Of a stretch of 64,000 nt of DNA, positions 1 through 12,152 are shown in pieces. The translations under genes and the position numbers were made by a program. The notes beneath the pieces are model-generated. The model saw only the letters and a program-made list of their open reading frames with translations. It was not told where the DNA came from and searched no databases. The stretch lies in the NCBI GenBank assembly GCA_007117135.1, contig SKHB01000022.1, forward strand, positions 1 through 64,000, given 5' to 3'. Each line of letters starts with the position of its first letter. Within the stretch, counting starts at the first letter, position 1. The stretch comes from Microbacteriaceae bacterium (GTDB lineage: Bacteria > Actinomycetota > Actinomycetes > Actinomycetales > Microbacteriaceae).

Positions 1-2
1 CG

Positions 3-2129
<2,127 letters not shown>

Positions 2130-2136
2130 AGCCATA

Positions 2137-2170
2137 AACAAAGCGGCCGGGGAAACTCGGCCGCTTTGTT
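2137..2170 (+). terminator. intrinsic terminator after katG
   Basis: Perfect 13-bp inverted repeat aacaaagcggccg / cggccgctttgtt, 8-nt loop, between convergent katG and metB; A-rich and T-rich arms could serve both strands. Confidence 0.85.
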
Positions 2171-2207
2171 GGTTTAGGAGTGCTCACCACAGAGAGTACT
2201 TCACTAT

Positions 2208-3368
2208 TCAGATCGCAGAATCAAGCGCTTTCTTCACGTCCGCAACCAGGTCCTCGACGGATTCAATACCGACGGATAGTCGAACAATGGTGTCAGGAAC
2301 TTCTAACTCGGTTCCTCGAACAGAGGCGTGTGTCATTTCGCAGGGGTAGTTCACCAGAGACTCCACGCCCCCGAGGCTTTCGGCAAGCGTAAACACGCTC
2401 GTTGATTCGACGAATTTTTTTGCCTGAACACCAGTGTCGAGGCGGAAAGACAACATGCCACCAAATCCAGACATCTGTTTTTTCGCCAATTCATGTCCGG
2501 GGTGTGAGGGCAGACCCGGGTAGAAAACCTCGGCAACTCGTGGGTCACCGGCAAGCATTTCGGCGATAGCCATGGCGTTTTCTTGGTGGCGATCGACTCG
2601 AACCGCGAGGGTTTTGATTCCTCGCGTTGTCAGCCACGCCTCGAAAGGAGACATGACTGCGCCGGCGGCAAACTGGTGAAACCCTACTTGCTCGGCAATC
2701 TCGGCATTCGAAGTGACCACCGCGCCGCCCAACACGTCAGAGTGGCCCCCTAGATACTTGGTCATGGAGTGAACAACAACGTCAGCGCCCCACTCCAATG
2801 GCCGCTGCAAATACGGCGTGGCAAACGTGTTGTCCACGACAGCGGTGGCGCCGGCTTCGTGAGCAATCTCGGCGAGGTCTTGGATGCTGGAGACTTTCAT
2901 GAACGGGTTCGAGGGCGTCTCCACCCACAACACTTTTGGTTGGTGTTCCGCGACCGTGTGGCGAACGGCTTCCAGATCTGTCATCTCCACGGTAACAACG
3001 GTCACATCCCAGCGGCCAAAAATACGGCGTGCCAGGCGGTGCGTGCCGCCATACACGTCGTTGCCCATCACAATGGTGTCTCCTGGAACAAGGACCGAAC
3101 GCAAGAGAGCATCTTCACCTGCCAAGCCGGAAGCAAAAGCAAACGCGTGTGTGGCGCCCTCCAGGGCAGCCACCTGCACCTGTAACGCGTCTCTTGTCGG
3201 GTTACCCCCGCGGGCGTATTCGTACCCGCCTCGAAGGTTTCCCACGCCGTCTTGCATGTGGGTCGAGGCCAAAACAATGGGCGGAACGACAGCTCCGGTG
3301 ACCGGATCAGGCGTTTGACCGGCGTGAATAGCTGTGGTGGAGAAACCGTGATTTTCGTGATTGGCCAT
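2208..3368 (-). CDS. metB: cystathionine gamma-synthase/gamma-lyase (PLP-dependent)
   Basis: 386 aa; YEYARGGNPTRDALQ, VVDNTFATPYLQRPLEWGADVVVHSMTKYLGGHSD (PLP Lys) motifs; directly downstream of cbs. Confidence 0.9.
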   Translation of the reverse strand: MANHENHGFSTTAIHAGQTPDPVTGAVVPPIVLASTHMQDGVGNLRGGYEYARGGNPTRDALQVQVAALEGATHAFAFASGLAGEDALLRSVLVPGDTIVMGNDVYGGTHRLARRIFGRWDVTVVTVEMTDLEAVRHTVAEHQPKVLWVETPSNPFMKVSSIQDLAEIAHEAGATAVVDNTFATPYLQRPLEWGADVVVHSMTKYLGGHSDVLGGAVVTSNAEIAEQVGFHQFAAGAVMSPFEAWLTTRGIKTLAVRVDRHQENAMAIAEMLAGDPRVAEVFYPGLPSHPGHELAKKQMSGFGGMLSFRLDTGVQAKKFVESTSVFTLAESLGGVESLVNYPCEMTHASVRGTELEVPDTIVRLSVGIESVEDLVADVKKALDSAI

Positions 3369-4676
3369 CTACTCGCCTGCCTGTATCTCTTTTGTGGTGA
3401 CGACGGCAATGACTTTGCCGTCTCTCATGACCGCAATGGGGTGCGGTGATGAAAACTCTGGGTCATATTTTTGGCCCCAACCAACTTTCACAATGTCGTC
3501 GGCTGAGCGAATAACGCCGGGGTTGGACAGGTTGAACCATCCCCTAATTTCCCCCGGCTGCAGAGGAGCATGCTGTTTTGACACCACACCCACTGCTCGG
3601 GACGCATCCGCCAACATTTGGTGGCGCTTGTCACCATCATCGTCGACATGGGACACCAAAACCGGTGAGGTCAATGAGTCAACTCTTTGACCCCAAGTGA
3701 GATGACCGGTTTGCGGTTCGGTGAAACCGTAAAGGGACATCCAGTTGTCGTCAAAAACCTTCTGCAAATATCCGCGGCCGCTGTCGGGCAATAACACGAC
3801 AATCACATCGTTGGGGCCCTGGTCTTTTGCTACTTCTAATGCAGCAACCGCCGCCATCCCGCACGAACCCCCCACCAAAAGCCCTTCTTCGCGGGCAAGA
3901 CGACGCGTCATGTCAAACGATTGGGCGTCTGTGACCGTCACAATACGATCAGTAACCGTCGGGTCGTAAGCGGGAGGCCAAAAGTCTTCCCCGACCCCTT
4001 CAACCAAATACGGCCTGGCGTCGCCACCCGCGTAAATGCTTCCTTCGGGGTCAGCGCCAATGACTTGAACCGATCCGCCCGAGACTTGTTTGAGATACCG
4101 GCCAGTTCCGGTAATTGTTCCGCCTGTTCCCACCCCGGCAATGAAGTGGGTGATGGTGCCGTCGGTGTCAGACCAAATCTCTGGTCCGGTGGACTGGAAG
4201 TGAGCCTGCGGCCCGGCAGGGTTAGCGTACTGGTTAGGTTTGAATGCTCCGGGGATATCTCTCGCCAGTCGATCACTGACTGAATAGTACGACTCGGGGT
4301 CATCTGGTTCGACATTTGTGGGAGTGACCACAACCTCTGCGCCATAGGCTTGCAACACTCGGCGCTTGTCTTCACTGACCTTGTCCGGGCACACAAAAAT
4401 ACATTTGTATCCTCGTTGCTGGGCGACAAGAGCCAACCCCACACCCGTATTTCCACTAGTGGGCTCGACGATGGTCCCCCCTGGCTTGAGGTGACCAGCC
4501 TTTTCGGCGGCGTCCACCAGGCCAATGGCAATCCGGTCTTTGACGGACCCGCCCGGGTTCATGTATTCCACCTTGGCCAACACGGTGGCATCGGTGATGC
4601 CCCGTGTGACGCTGTTCAAGCGAACAAGCGGGGTGTGTCCAATGAGGTCAGTGACAGAGTTGGCAATACGCATCAC
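3369..4676 (-). CDS. cbs: cystathionine beta-synthase with C-terminal CBS domains
   Basis: 435 aa; NPGGSVKDRIA (PLP Lys), PTSGNTGVGLA, GVGTGGTITGTGRYLK motifs; C-terminal regulatory extension. ATG at 4673 is an alternative start. Confidence 0.9.
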   Translation of the reverse strand: MMRIANSVTDLIGHTPLVRLNSVTRGITDATVLAKVEYMNPGGSVKDRIAIGLVDAAEKAGHLKPGGTIVEPTSGNTGVGLALVAQQRGYKCIFVCPDKVSEDKRRVLQAYGAEVVVTPTNVEPDDPESYYSVSDRLARDIPGAFKPNQYANPAGPQAHFQSTGPEIWSDTDGTITHFIAGVGTGGTITGTGRYLKQVSGGSVQVIGADPEGSIYAGGDARPYLVEGVGEDFWPPAYDPTVTDRIVTVTDAQSFDMTRRLAREEGLLVGGSCGMAAVAALEVAKDQGPNDVIVVLLPDSGRGYLQKVFDDNWMSLYGFTEPQTGHLTWGQRVDSLTSPVLVSHVDDDGDKRHQMLADASRAVGVVSKQHAPLQPGEIRGWFNLSNPGVIRSADDIVKVGWGQKYDPEFSSPHPIAVMRDGKVIAVVTTKEIQAGE

Positions 4677-4701
4677 TGGCCAATCTATCGCAGGATAGGG
4701 A

Positions 4702-6534
4702 TTAGGTCGCGCTTCCCGACAGCGTCAGTGTCACCTCGGTGAGACCCCCCCGTGTGACCAGAATGGGAATTCCCCAGTCTTGCTGGTGGATGTGACAAGC
4801 GGCAAACTCGCCCTCTTCACACGATGCGCCTTTGGCTTGGACGTGAAGAACCCCGGAGGAAACTCCCTCCGCAATGGTGACCAATCGGTTGAGCTCGACG
4901 GAGTTGCCCGTCCCCGCGGATAACAACTGTCGTGGTGTTGAACTCACCACCAACTGTGTGGAGGGCCCGTAACGGTCATCGCGTTTTTGACCAGGCGGCG
5001 GATCAAAAATGACGTTCACGCTGACCTGGCCGGGTGCCACTTCAATGGGTGCTCTGACCAGCCGAAGCGCTTCCCCCTGGTGCACAGATTCAGCGGGAAG
5101 CCCCAGAATGACCACCCGGTTTGCGCTAGATTCGGCAACAGCCAACTGTGTCTCGTCGCCGTCGCCAACAACAGCAATGTCACTGGGTTCTCGAAGCCCG
5201 CGATGAAGGGTTGTGACCTGGTTTGTGACGGGGTTGTATCGACGTATTGCCCCGTTGTAACTGTCGGCAATGGCGATCGAACCGTCAGGCAACACCACAC
5301 TTCCCAAGGGGTGTTGCAGTAGCGCCTGGTCTCCCGAGCCATCAACGTGACCAAACTCATATAACCCTTGGCCCGCCACAGTGTCAACACGACCGCCAGT
5401 GATACGCCGCAGGGCGGATGTTTCCGCGTCCACCACCCAAAAATCGTCCACTGTTCCAGACAAACCAGAGGGTTGAGCAAACCACGCTTCCGTCACGGCA
5501 CCATCAACAAGACCCTCGTTGCTGGTACCGGCAAAAATCCCGACTTCCCCCTTCGCCAGGTCACACCACCAAATGCGATGGTCACCAGCCATCGCGATGA
5601 TGGCCGTCGTTCCGTCAACAATCACATCCCACGGGGTGGTGAGAGACACCTCTCGGGCGGGCCCTTCTGTCGGCTCCAACTGCATCCACTGCCGGCCTGT
5701 ACCCGCCAATGTGGTGACCTGGCCAGATTCTAGGTTGATGCCTCGAAGAAGGTGATTTGCCGTATCGGCGACAACAAGGTGGTAACCGAGGGTAGAGGCA
5801 TTATCTTCCGACACCCAGGCGACCCCGTAGGGCTCACAGAACTGGGCAGTGCCCACGCTACCGTCCCTCGCGCCACGTGTCCCCTCCCCCGCGCTCCACA
5901 GAATTTCTTCCGAGGCGGCGTGATGAATGGCGGCAAGACGGTGAGCAGCAGAGTCAGAGACCAACAGGTCCGCGCCGCCAAAAAAGTCTCTGTAATGGGC
6001 CGGAATAGTTTCCACCTTGCCCGGCTGGCGGAAAACACCCGGAGGGCTCTCGACAGGTTTATAGACACCAGGGCCGCGCTGCAACGTGCCGTGTTCTTCG
6101 TGTTGGGGAATGAGCTCCTGCAAGAGAGCGTCGATGGCGTGACCGTGACCTTCCCCAGAGTAGGTGGCAACAATCCGACCTTCTGGGTCAACCAACACCA
6201 GGGTGGGCCAGGCGCGAACACCGTATGCCTGCCACGTGGTCATATCGGGGTCGTTGAGCACAGGATGGTGAATATCGTGGCGGTGTATTGCCTGCAGCAC
6301 GGTGTCGGCAAGCTTTTCGTGTTCAAATTTGGGCGAGTGCACCCCCACCACGGTCAACACGTCCGCATATGTGGTTTCCAGGTCCCGCAGTTCAGCCAAG
6401 ACATGGTGGCAGTTCACACAGCACAGTGTCCAAAAATCAAGCAGCAGAAACCTGCCGCGGAAACTTTCAATACCTAGCTTGTGCGTTTCGGTGCCGAGCC
6501 ACGCATCACCTGAGAGCTCTGGCGCGAGGGTCAC
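4702..6534 (-). CDS. thioredoxin-like / NHL-repeat protein (NHLRC2-like)
   Basis: 610 aa; N-terminal Trx fold with FWTLCCVNCHH (CCxNC motif as in NHLRC2) followed by NHL repeats. Confidence 0.85.
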   Translation of the reverse strand: MTLAPELSGDAWLGTETHKLGIESFRGRFLLLDFWTLCCVNCHHVLAELRDLETTYADVLTVVGVHSPKFEHEKLADTVLQAIHRHDIHHPVLNDPDMTTWQAYGVRAWPTLVLVDPEGRIVATYSGEGHGHAIDALLQELIPQHEEHGTLQRGPGVYKPVESPPGVFRQPGKVETIPAHYRDFFGGADLLVSDSAAHRLAAIHHAASEEILWSAGEGTRGARDGSVGTAQFCEPYGVAWVSEDNASTLGYHLVVADTANHLLRGINLESGQVTTLAGTGRQWMQLEPTEGPAREVSLTTPWDVIVDGTTAIIAMAGDHRIWWCDLAKGEVGIFAGTSNEGLVDGAVTEAWFAQPSGLSGTVDDFWVVDAETSALRRITGGRVDTVAGQGLYEFGHVDGSGDQALLQHPLGSVVLPDGSIAIADSYNGAIRRYNPVTNQVTTLHRGLREPSDIAVVGDGDETQLAVAESSANRVVILGLPAESVHQGEALRLVRAPIEVAPGQVSVNVIFDPPPGQKRDDRYGPSTQLVVSSTPRQLLSAGTGNSVELNRLVTIAEGVSSGVLHVQAKGASCEEGEFAACHIHQQDWGIPILVTRGGLTEVTLTLSGSAT

Positions 6535-7007
6535 GAGGCGGCCCGCCTCGATGAAATCACCCCGGTGTTAAAGCCTGCGAGGTGCAATCCGCCGTGGAAT
6601 CGGGCGTGTTCGATTTTGACACAGCGGTTCATCACGACAGTCATCCCCAGCTCAGTACCGCGGCTCGCGACGTCCTCGTTCCACACACCCAACTGCAACC
6701 ACAGAACCTTGACGCCAATCGCGTGAGCCTCTTCCAGCACTTCTGGCGTGTCTTCGCTTTTGCGGAAAACATCAACAATGTCGGGGGTTTCCGGCAGATC
6801 GGCCAGGGACTTGTAGACAGGGTGGCCGAAGAGCTCTTCAATCATGGGGTTCACAAAATACACCCGGTAGTAACCACCACCCATCAGGTAGCTGGCAACA
6901 AAGTAGCTGGCGCGTGACTTCTTGCTACTCACACCAACAATGGCAATGGACTTGGCGCCTGCAAGAATCTGTTGACGCTCTTTTGCGAGAGGTTCACTCC
7001 AAGTCAT
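6531..7007 (-). CDS. CoA-binding domain protein (YccU family)
   Basis: SIAIVGVSSKKSRASYFVASYLMGGGYYRVYFVNPM Rossmann motif; ATG at 7007 overlaps the metY stop (ATGA). Confidence 0.85.
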   Translation of the reverse strand: MTWSEPLAKERQQILAGAKSIAIVGVSSKKSRASYFVASYLMGGGYYRVYFVNPMIEELFGHPVYKSLADLPETPDIVDVFRKSEDTPEVLEEAHAIGVKVLWLQLGVWNEDVASRGTELGMTVVMNRCVKIEHARFHGGLHLAGFNTGVISSRRAAS

Positions 7008-8299
7008 CGTGTCCCCCCCGTTGCCTCGGTCAACGCCTGATCTAAGTCCCACAAAATGTCCTCAATGTCTTCAATTCCCACGCTGATGCGAATCAGATCT
7101 TCCGGAACACCCGCCTGGGCCAACTGGTCAGAGTTCAACTGCCGGTAGAGCGTGCTCGCTGGGTGAATAATCAGCGACTTGGCATCACCAATATTTGCCA
7201 GGTGGCTGAGCAGTTGAACACTGTTGATGAGCTTTTCAGACGCCTTCCGACCCCCCTCGACGCCGAACGAGAACACAGCGCCCGGACCTTCGGGCACATA
7301 TTTCTTGGCCAGCTTGTAATCGGGGTGTGACTTTAGCCCAGAATAAGAAATCCAACTTACCCGCGGGTCTTTATCTAGCCAGGCCGCGACCTCTTTGGCA
7401 TTTGACACGTGGTCAGCCATCCGCTGCGGAAGGGTTTCCACCCCTTGCAACAACTGGAACGCAGCAAAAGGAGACAAGCTTGGGCCGATGTCGCGCAGTT
7501 GTTCTGCGCGAAGTTTGGTGAGAAAACCATACTCACCAAAGTTTCCCCACCATTCCAACCCGCCATACGAGTCGACCGGTTGGGTCATCGTGGGGAACTT
7601 ACCGTTGTCAAAACGGAATTTTCCCCCGTCGACAACAATGCCACCAAGAGTGGTTCCGTGACCACCGAGAAATTTGGTTGCCGAGTGGATCACGATGTCC
7701 GCACCGTATTCCAATGGCCGCACCAGGTAGGGGGTGGCCGTGGTGGAGTCGACGACAAGCGGAATGCCGTGGCGGTGTGCAACATCAGCGAGTCCCTCAA
7801 TATCAGCAATGGCAGTCGAGGGGTTCGCGATTGTCTCAGCGAAAATCAGTTTGGTGTTCTCTTGGATGACCGCTTCGAAATCTTTCGGGTCGCTCGAATC
7901 AACAAAAGTGCTGGTGATGCCAAATCGCTGCAGCGTCACTGAGACCTGCGTCACGGTTCCGCCGTACAGCCGTGACGACGAAACAATGTGATCACCCGAC
8001 CCGCACAAAGCCGCAAAAGTTATAAATTCCGCAGCCTGGCCACTCGACGTCGCTACCGCACCAATACCGCCTTCGAGGCTGGCGACCCGCTCTTCAAAAG
8101 CGGCGACAGTGGGATTCCCGATCCGGGAGTAAATGTTGCCGTATTTTTCCAGAGCAAAAAGATTGGCGGCGTCTTGAGTGTCCTCAAACACAAAAGATGT
8201 CGTCTGGTAGATGGGCACTGCGCGGGCGCCATAGACGGGGTCGGGAACAGCGCCGGCGTGTAAAGCACGAGTTTTGAAGCCAAATTGTCTATCTGCCAT
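7004..8299 (-). CDS. metY: O-acetylhomoserine sulfhydrylase (aminocarboxypropyltransferase)
   Basis: TRALHAGAVPDPVYGARAVPIYQTTSFVF; long (~430 aa) Cys/Met-metabolism PLP enzyme with HSATKFLGGHGTTLGG motif. Confidence 0.92.
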   Translation of the reverse strand: MADRQFGFKTRALHAGAVPDPVYGARAVPIYQTTSFVFEDTQDAANLFALEKYGNIYSRIGNPTVAAFEERVASLEGGIGAVATSSGQAAEFITFAALCGSGDHIVSSSRLYGGTVTQVSVTLQRFGITSTFVDSSDPKDFEAVIQENTKLIFAETIANPSTAIADIEGLADVAHRHGIPLVVDSTTATPYLVRPLEYGADIVIHSATKFLGGHGTTLGGIVVDGGKFRFDNGKFPTMTQPVDSYGGLEWWGNFGEYGFLTKLRAEQLRDIGPSLSPFAAFQLLQGVETLPQRMADHVSNAKEVAAWLDKDPRVSWISYSGLKSHPDYKLAKKYVPEGPGAVFSFGVEGGRKASEKLINSVQLLSHLANIGDAKSLIIHPASTLYRQLNSDQLAQAGVPEDLIRISVGIEDIEDILWDLDQALTEATGGTR

Positions 8300-8307
8300 G
8301 TCTCCCC

Positions 8308-9114
8308 CTACAACCACCGAAGCGACCGACGCTCGGCCAGCCCCACCAAAACATCACTGAGTTTCCCCAAAATGGCCAACATGATGATGGCCATAAACAA
8401 TATGTCTGTCCTCGCCGTGTTCTGACTATCCAGAAGCAAAAAGCCTAACCCTTTCGACGAGGCGATAAGTTCTGCTGCCACGAGGAAAAGCCACGACTGG
8501 GCGAGGCCCAAACGCAGACCGGAAAAAATTGTTGGTGCTGCGGCCGGCAGAAAAATGGTCGTCGCAAGTTTCGTTCCCCGAAGCCCATACGCCCTGCCCA
8601 CTTCCAACAGCTTCCTATCCACTGCGGCAAACCCGGATGAGACGGTGGTGAAGACGGGGAAAAATGCCCCAATCGCAATCAGGGTGACTTTGGGTTCTTC
8701 GTAAATTCCCATCCAAATCAGCAACAGCGGAACCCATGCGAGCGATGGAACGGCGCGAAGCGCACCAATTGTTGGCATCAGCAGCTGTGAGGCCACTTGA
8801 GAGAGCCCCACGAGCGAACCAAGAAGAAGAGCAACCGTTGAACCAATGACAAACCCCAATGCGACCCGCTGAACGCTGATAGCGATGTGTTCCCACAAAA
8901 CGCCCCGGGTGATCAAATCTCCCGTCGCCCACACCACCTCACCGGGTGGTGGCAGTTGCGTAATTGAAAACGCCCCCGATGACGCCGCCACTTGCCACAC
9001 CCCAAGAATCACCAGGGGGAAGATCGCGCCCAACGCGACAATTTGAAGCCCACTCAAACGCTGTCGTGTTTTTTGCCAACTGGTGCGTTGACGTTCAGCG
9101 ACAAACTCACTCAC
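8308..9114 (-). CDS. ABC transporter permease, sulfonate/nitrate/taurine type
   Basis: 268 aa; BPD-transp_1 permease with EAA-like loop (EVGRAYGLRGTKLATTIFLPAAAPTIFSGLRLGLAQSW). Confidence 0.88.
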   Translation of the reverse strand: MSEFVAERQRTSWQKTRQRLSGLQIVALGAIFPLVILGVWQVAASSGAFSITQLPPPGEVVWATGDLITRGVLWEHIAISVQRVALGFVIGSTVALLLGSLVGLSQVASQLLMPTIGALRAVPSLAWVPLLLIWMGIYEEPKVTLIAIGAFFPVFTTVSSGFAAVDRKLLEVGRAYGLRGTKLATTIFLPAAAPTIFSGLRLGLAQSWLFLVAAELIASSKGLGFLLLDSQNTARTDILFMAIIMLAILGKLSDVLVGLAERRSLRWL

Positions 9115-10127
9115 GGCGACACAACCTGTTTCGCGATGGTGTCGTCGATCAGTTCATCGAGAGCCGTCTTCCCGGCATCCTCACTTCGGACTCCCGACTC
9201 AGCCACCAGCACGGGCAGAATAGCGTCGAAAACGGCGCGCTGAGCATCACCCGGAACCAGGGAAACATCGATTCGTGTGCGCTCGAGGAGGACAGTTCTC
9301 GCATCATTAATGTCGAGCGACGCTTCCCTGGCCAACAACTCGGCCGCTTGGTCCGGGTTGTCGAGAATCCATTGCCGCGCACGTTCGTATGTTTCGAGAA
9401 CGAGACGCACCATGTCGGGCTGCGCTTCGAGGAAACGCTCGTCGACACTCAACACACCCCACGTGTTGAAATCGGGGTTGGAATAGATCACCTGCGACCC
9501 GGCGGTGCGCTCACTGGTGGCAGTCAGCGGGTCAAGCCCGGCCCACACTTCAACATCGCCACCCTCTAAAGCGCGCTGGCCATCCGCGTGAATCAAGTTG
9601 ACTACTTCAACATCCGACGTGGATAGCCCCACTTCGGCGAGAGCTTGAAGAAGGAAAAAATACGGGTCGGTCCCCGAGGTTGCAGCAATGGAGCGCCCCT
9701 CTAAGTCAGCTAAAGACTGAATCTCACTGCCGGCGGGGACAACGATGGACGCCCAGAACGGCTGACTGAACACGCCGATTGTCTTGACCGGTGCACCGTT
9801 TGCCCGTGCAGCGAAAACTGCGGAACCGGCGCTGGAACCGACATCGATCGCACGGGCATTCAGATTTTGCAACGCAACGTTACTTCCCGCTGAAAATATC
9901 CACTCCACCTCAGTCCCTTGACCAGCAAGTTCTTCCTCTAACCAGCCTTGGTCGCGAATAACGAGCGACAAAGGATTCCAATAGGCGTAGTCCAAGCGGA
10001 GCACCTCCAGGGCAGAGCCAGAGTCGGCCTGGCCGCCGGGAGAAGAACCTTCCCCCGCGGCACATCCGGTGACAAGACCCAACGTGGCAACACTGGCGAC
10101 AATACTGGTAACGATTTTTTTGAACAC
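9111..10127 (-). CDS. ABC transporter substrate-binding lipoprotein, sulfonate/nitrate/taurine type
   Basis: Lipobox GLVTGC; SsuA/TauA-like body (DLEGRSIAATSGTDPYFFLLQALAEVGL). GTG start at 10127 chosen for the upstream aggaaag RBS. Confidence 0.85.
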   Translation of the reverse strand: MFKKIVTSIVASVATLGLVTGCAAGEGSSPGGQADSGSALEVLRLDYAYWNPLSLVIRDQGWLEEELAGQGTEVEWIFSAGSNVALQNLNARAIDVGSSAGSAVFAARANGAPVKTIGVFSQPFWASIVVPAGSEIQSLADLEGRSIAATSGTDPYFFLLQALAEVGLSTSDVEVVNLIHADGQRALEGGDVEVWAGLDPLTATSERTAGSQVIYSNPDFNTWGVLSVDERFLEAQPDMVRLVLETYERARQWILDNPDQAAELLAREASLDINDARTVLLERTRIDVSLVPGDAQRAVFDAILPVLVAESGVRSEDAGKTALDELIDDTIAKQVVSP

Positions 10128-10140
10128 GAACGTGCCTTTC

Positions 10141-10881
10141 CTAGTGGATTCCAAAACGGGCCAAGAGCTCTGCCTTTAGTGGCGCTAACTCTGGGTGAGA
10201 ACGGTCTCTCGGGCGTGGCTGGTCAACGCGGATAATCTCGGCGATCCCTTCGCCACGACCAGCCATGACAACGACGCGGTCTGCCAAATGCAAAGCCTCA
10301 TCAATGTCGTGGGTAACAAAAACAACCGTGGCCGCTGTGTGTTGGGCCACCTCGGCCAGCAAATCCTGCATTTGCAAGCGTGTCAGGGCGTCAAGGGCAG
10401 CGAACGGCTCATCAAGAAGGAGAACTCCCGGATGGCCGGCAAGACCTCGCGCCAAGGCTGTTCGCTGGGCCATCCCGCCAGACACCTCTTTGGGGAGGTG
10501 ATTCTCGAATCCAGCAAGCCCCACCTCTGCCAACAGCTCGTCGACAGCGCTGTCATCTTTCTCGCCGCGAGCGCCCAGTTTGACGTTGTCCCGAAGGCTT
10601 CGCCACGGCAACAAACGGGGTTCTTGGAACACGACCGCGCACCGGGGGTCAACGCCTGTAACGGTGTGTCCGTCGACCATCACGACACCATCGCTTGGGA
10701 CATCAAGCCCGGCGATGAGCCTCAACAGGGTGGACTTGCCGCAGCCGGACGGGCCCAGCAGTGCAACCACTTCTTCGGCTTGGATGGTGAGAGAAATATT
10801 GGTCAACACATCAACCCGGGAACGGCCTTTCCCAAAGTGTCGATAGACACCCTCCAGGGTCACGTTCGCGCTGCGAGTCAT
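10141..10881 (-). CDS. ABC transporter ATP-binding protein, sulfonate/nitrate/taurine type
   Basis: GPSGCGKSTLLRLIAG Walker A, KEVSGGMAQRTALARGLAG signature, VLLLDEPFAALDALTR Walker B; ATG at 10881. Confidence 0.9.
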   Translation of the reverse strand: MTRSANVTLEGVYRHFGKGRSRVDVLTNISLTIQAEEVVALLGPSGCGKSTLLRLIAGLDVPSDGVVMVDGHTVTGVDPRCAVVFQEPRLLPWRSLRDNVKLGARGEKDDSAVDELLAEVGLAGFENHLPKEVSGGMAQRTALARGLAGHPGVLLLDEPFAALDALTRLQMQDLLAEVAQHTAATVVFVTHDIDEALHLADRVVVMAGRGEGIAEIIRVDQPRPRDRSHPELAPLKAELLARFGIH

Positions 10882-10985
10882 TGAACTCTCCGTCGTCACA
10901 GTGTTGGCCACGCTGTTGAGAGTAACGGCCCACGCAGGACCGGCGAATTTAGGTGACGAATTGTTTCTCGTTGTGACTTTTTGTG

Positions 10986-12152
10986 TCACTCGTAGCGCAG
11001 AGCGTCAACAGGCTGCAATTTGGCGGCAGTTCTCGCCGGCCACACCCCGAAGATAATTCCCACACCAGCTGAGAAACCGAGAGCTAAAGCGACAGTGGTG
11101 GGGTCAATAAAGAAGTCCCAATCGCCCAGGCGGGAAAAAGCGAAAGACGCCGCTTGGCCCAAAATGAGACCGATCACACCACCCAGCATGCTCAACACCA
11201 CTGCTTCCATGAGGAACTGCGACAAAATTTGGCTTTGTTTCGCCCCAATGGCGCGCCTCACCCCGATTTCTCGGGTCCGCTCTCTGACAGAGACCAGCAT
11301 GATGTTCATAATCCCAATACCACCCACCACCAAACTGATTCCAGCAATGCCCGTAATGAGAAGACCCAATGTTCCTGTCACTGTTTCAATGGTGTCTTGA
11401 AGGGCAGCCTGGTTGAAAATGGTGAAGGTTGCATCGTCATCGTTGGTAACCGACTTGGAGAACCTCAGGAACTGTTCAACTCGGAACTCGACTGGGCTGA
11501 CTGCCTCTTTCGAGACGGCTTGAATACGAATCAACGACACGTAGGGAGATTTCGCAAAAAGACTTCTCGCGACGGTTTGGGTGACATAGACGTTTCCCCC
11601 CGCCCCAAACCCGTCGGCATCATCTAACACCCCCACAATTTGGAAGGCGATGCCATTGACAGATATGTCGCGACCAATATCGGATGCGGTCAAGTCCAAC
11701 CGGTCAGCCGCCCTCGCGCTCAACACAGCGGTTCTGCCAGACTGGGCGGCTGTTGCCTGTGAAAGGAAAGACCCAATGGCAACATTGGGGTTTGCAAGAT
11801 CGACGTATGTGGGGGACACCCCAATGATGGTGAAATTTTCCTGTTTACTGCCCAGGCTGACAGATCCGGGCCCACGAACCTCTGTGGAGACTTGCAACAC
11901 GCCTTCAATTTGGGCAAGTTCTTCGGCGTCCTGTTCGGTGAGCCCGGTAACGGTGGTGGCGGTGACCGAAATCTGGTTGGCTCCCAGGGTTGATAGGGAC
12001 TGGTCAATGCCCTGTTGGGCGCCCTGACCAACAGAAATCAGTGCCACAACTGCCCCCACACCGATGATGATTCCCAGCATGGTGAGAGCGGATCGGACTT
12101 TGGCAGCGCGAATGCGCTGCAGAGCCATCCGAAAAATCAGCCACAGGTTCAT
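10986..12152 (-). CDS. MacB/FtsX-type ABC permease
   Basis: 388 aa; SALTMLGIIIGVGAVVALISVGQGA and VRERTREIGVRRAIGAK motifs. Confidence 0.9.
   Translation of the reverse strand: MNLWLIFRMALQRIRAAKVRSALTMLGIIIGVGAVVALISVGQGAQQGIDQSLSTLGANQISVTATTVTGLTEQDAEELAQIEGVLQVSTEVRGPGSVSLGSKQENFTIIGVSPTYVDLANPNVAIGSFLSQATAAQSGRTAVLSARAADRLDLTASDIGRDISVNGIAFQIVGVLDDADGFGAGGNVYVTQTVARSLFAKSPYVSLIRIQAVSKEAVSPVEFRVEQFLRFSKSVTNDDDATFTIFNQAALQDTIETVTGTLGLLITGIAGISLVVGGIGIMNIMLVSVRERTREIGVRRAIGAKQSQILSQFLMEAVVLSMLGGVIGLILGQAASFAFSRLGDWDFFIDPTTVALALGFSAGVGIIFGVWPARTAAKLQPVDALRYE

Noticed and set aside
5752-6477. 241-aa ORF antisense to the Trx/NHL gene
   Set aside because: Shadow frame; the opposite strand encodes a recognisable protein with conserved motifs.
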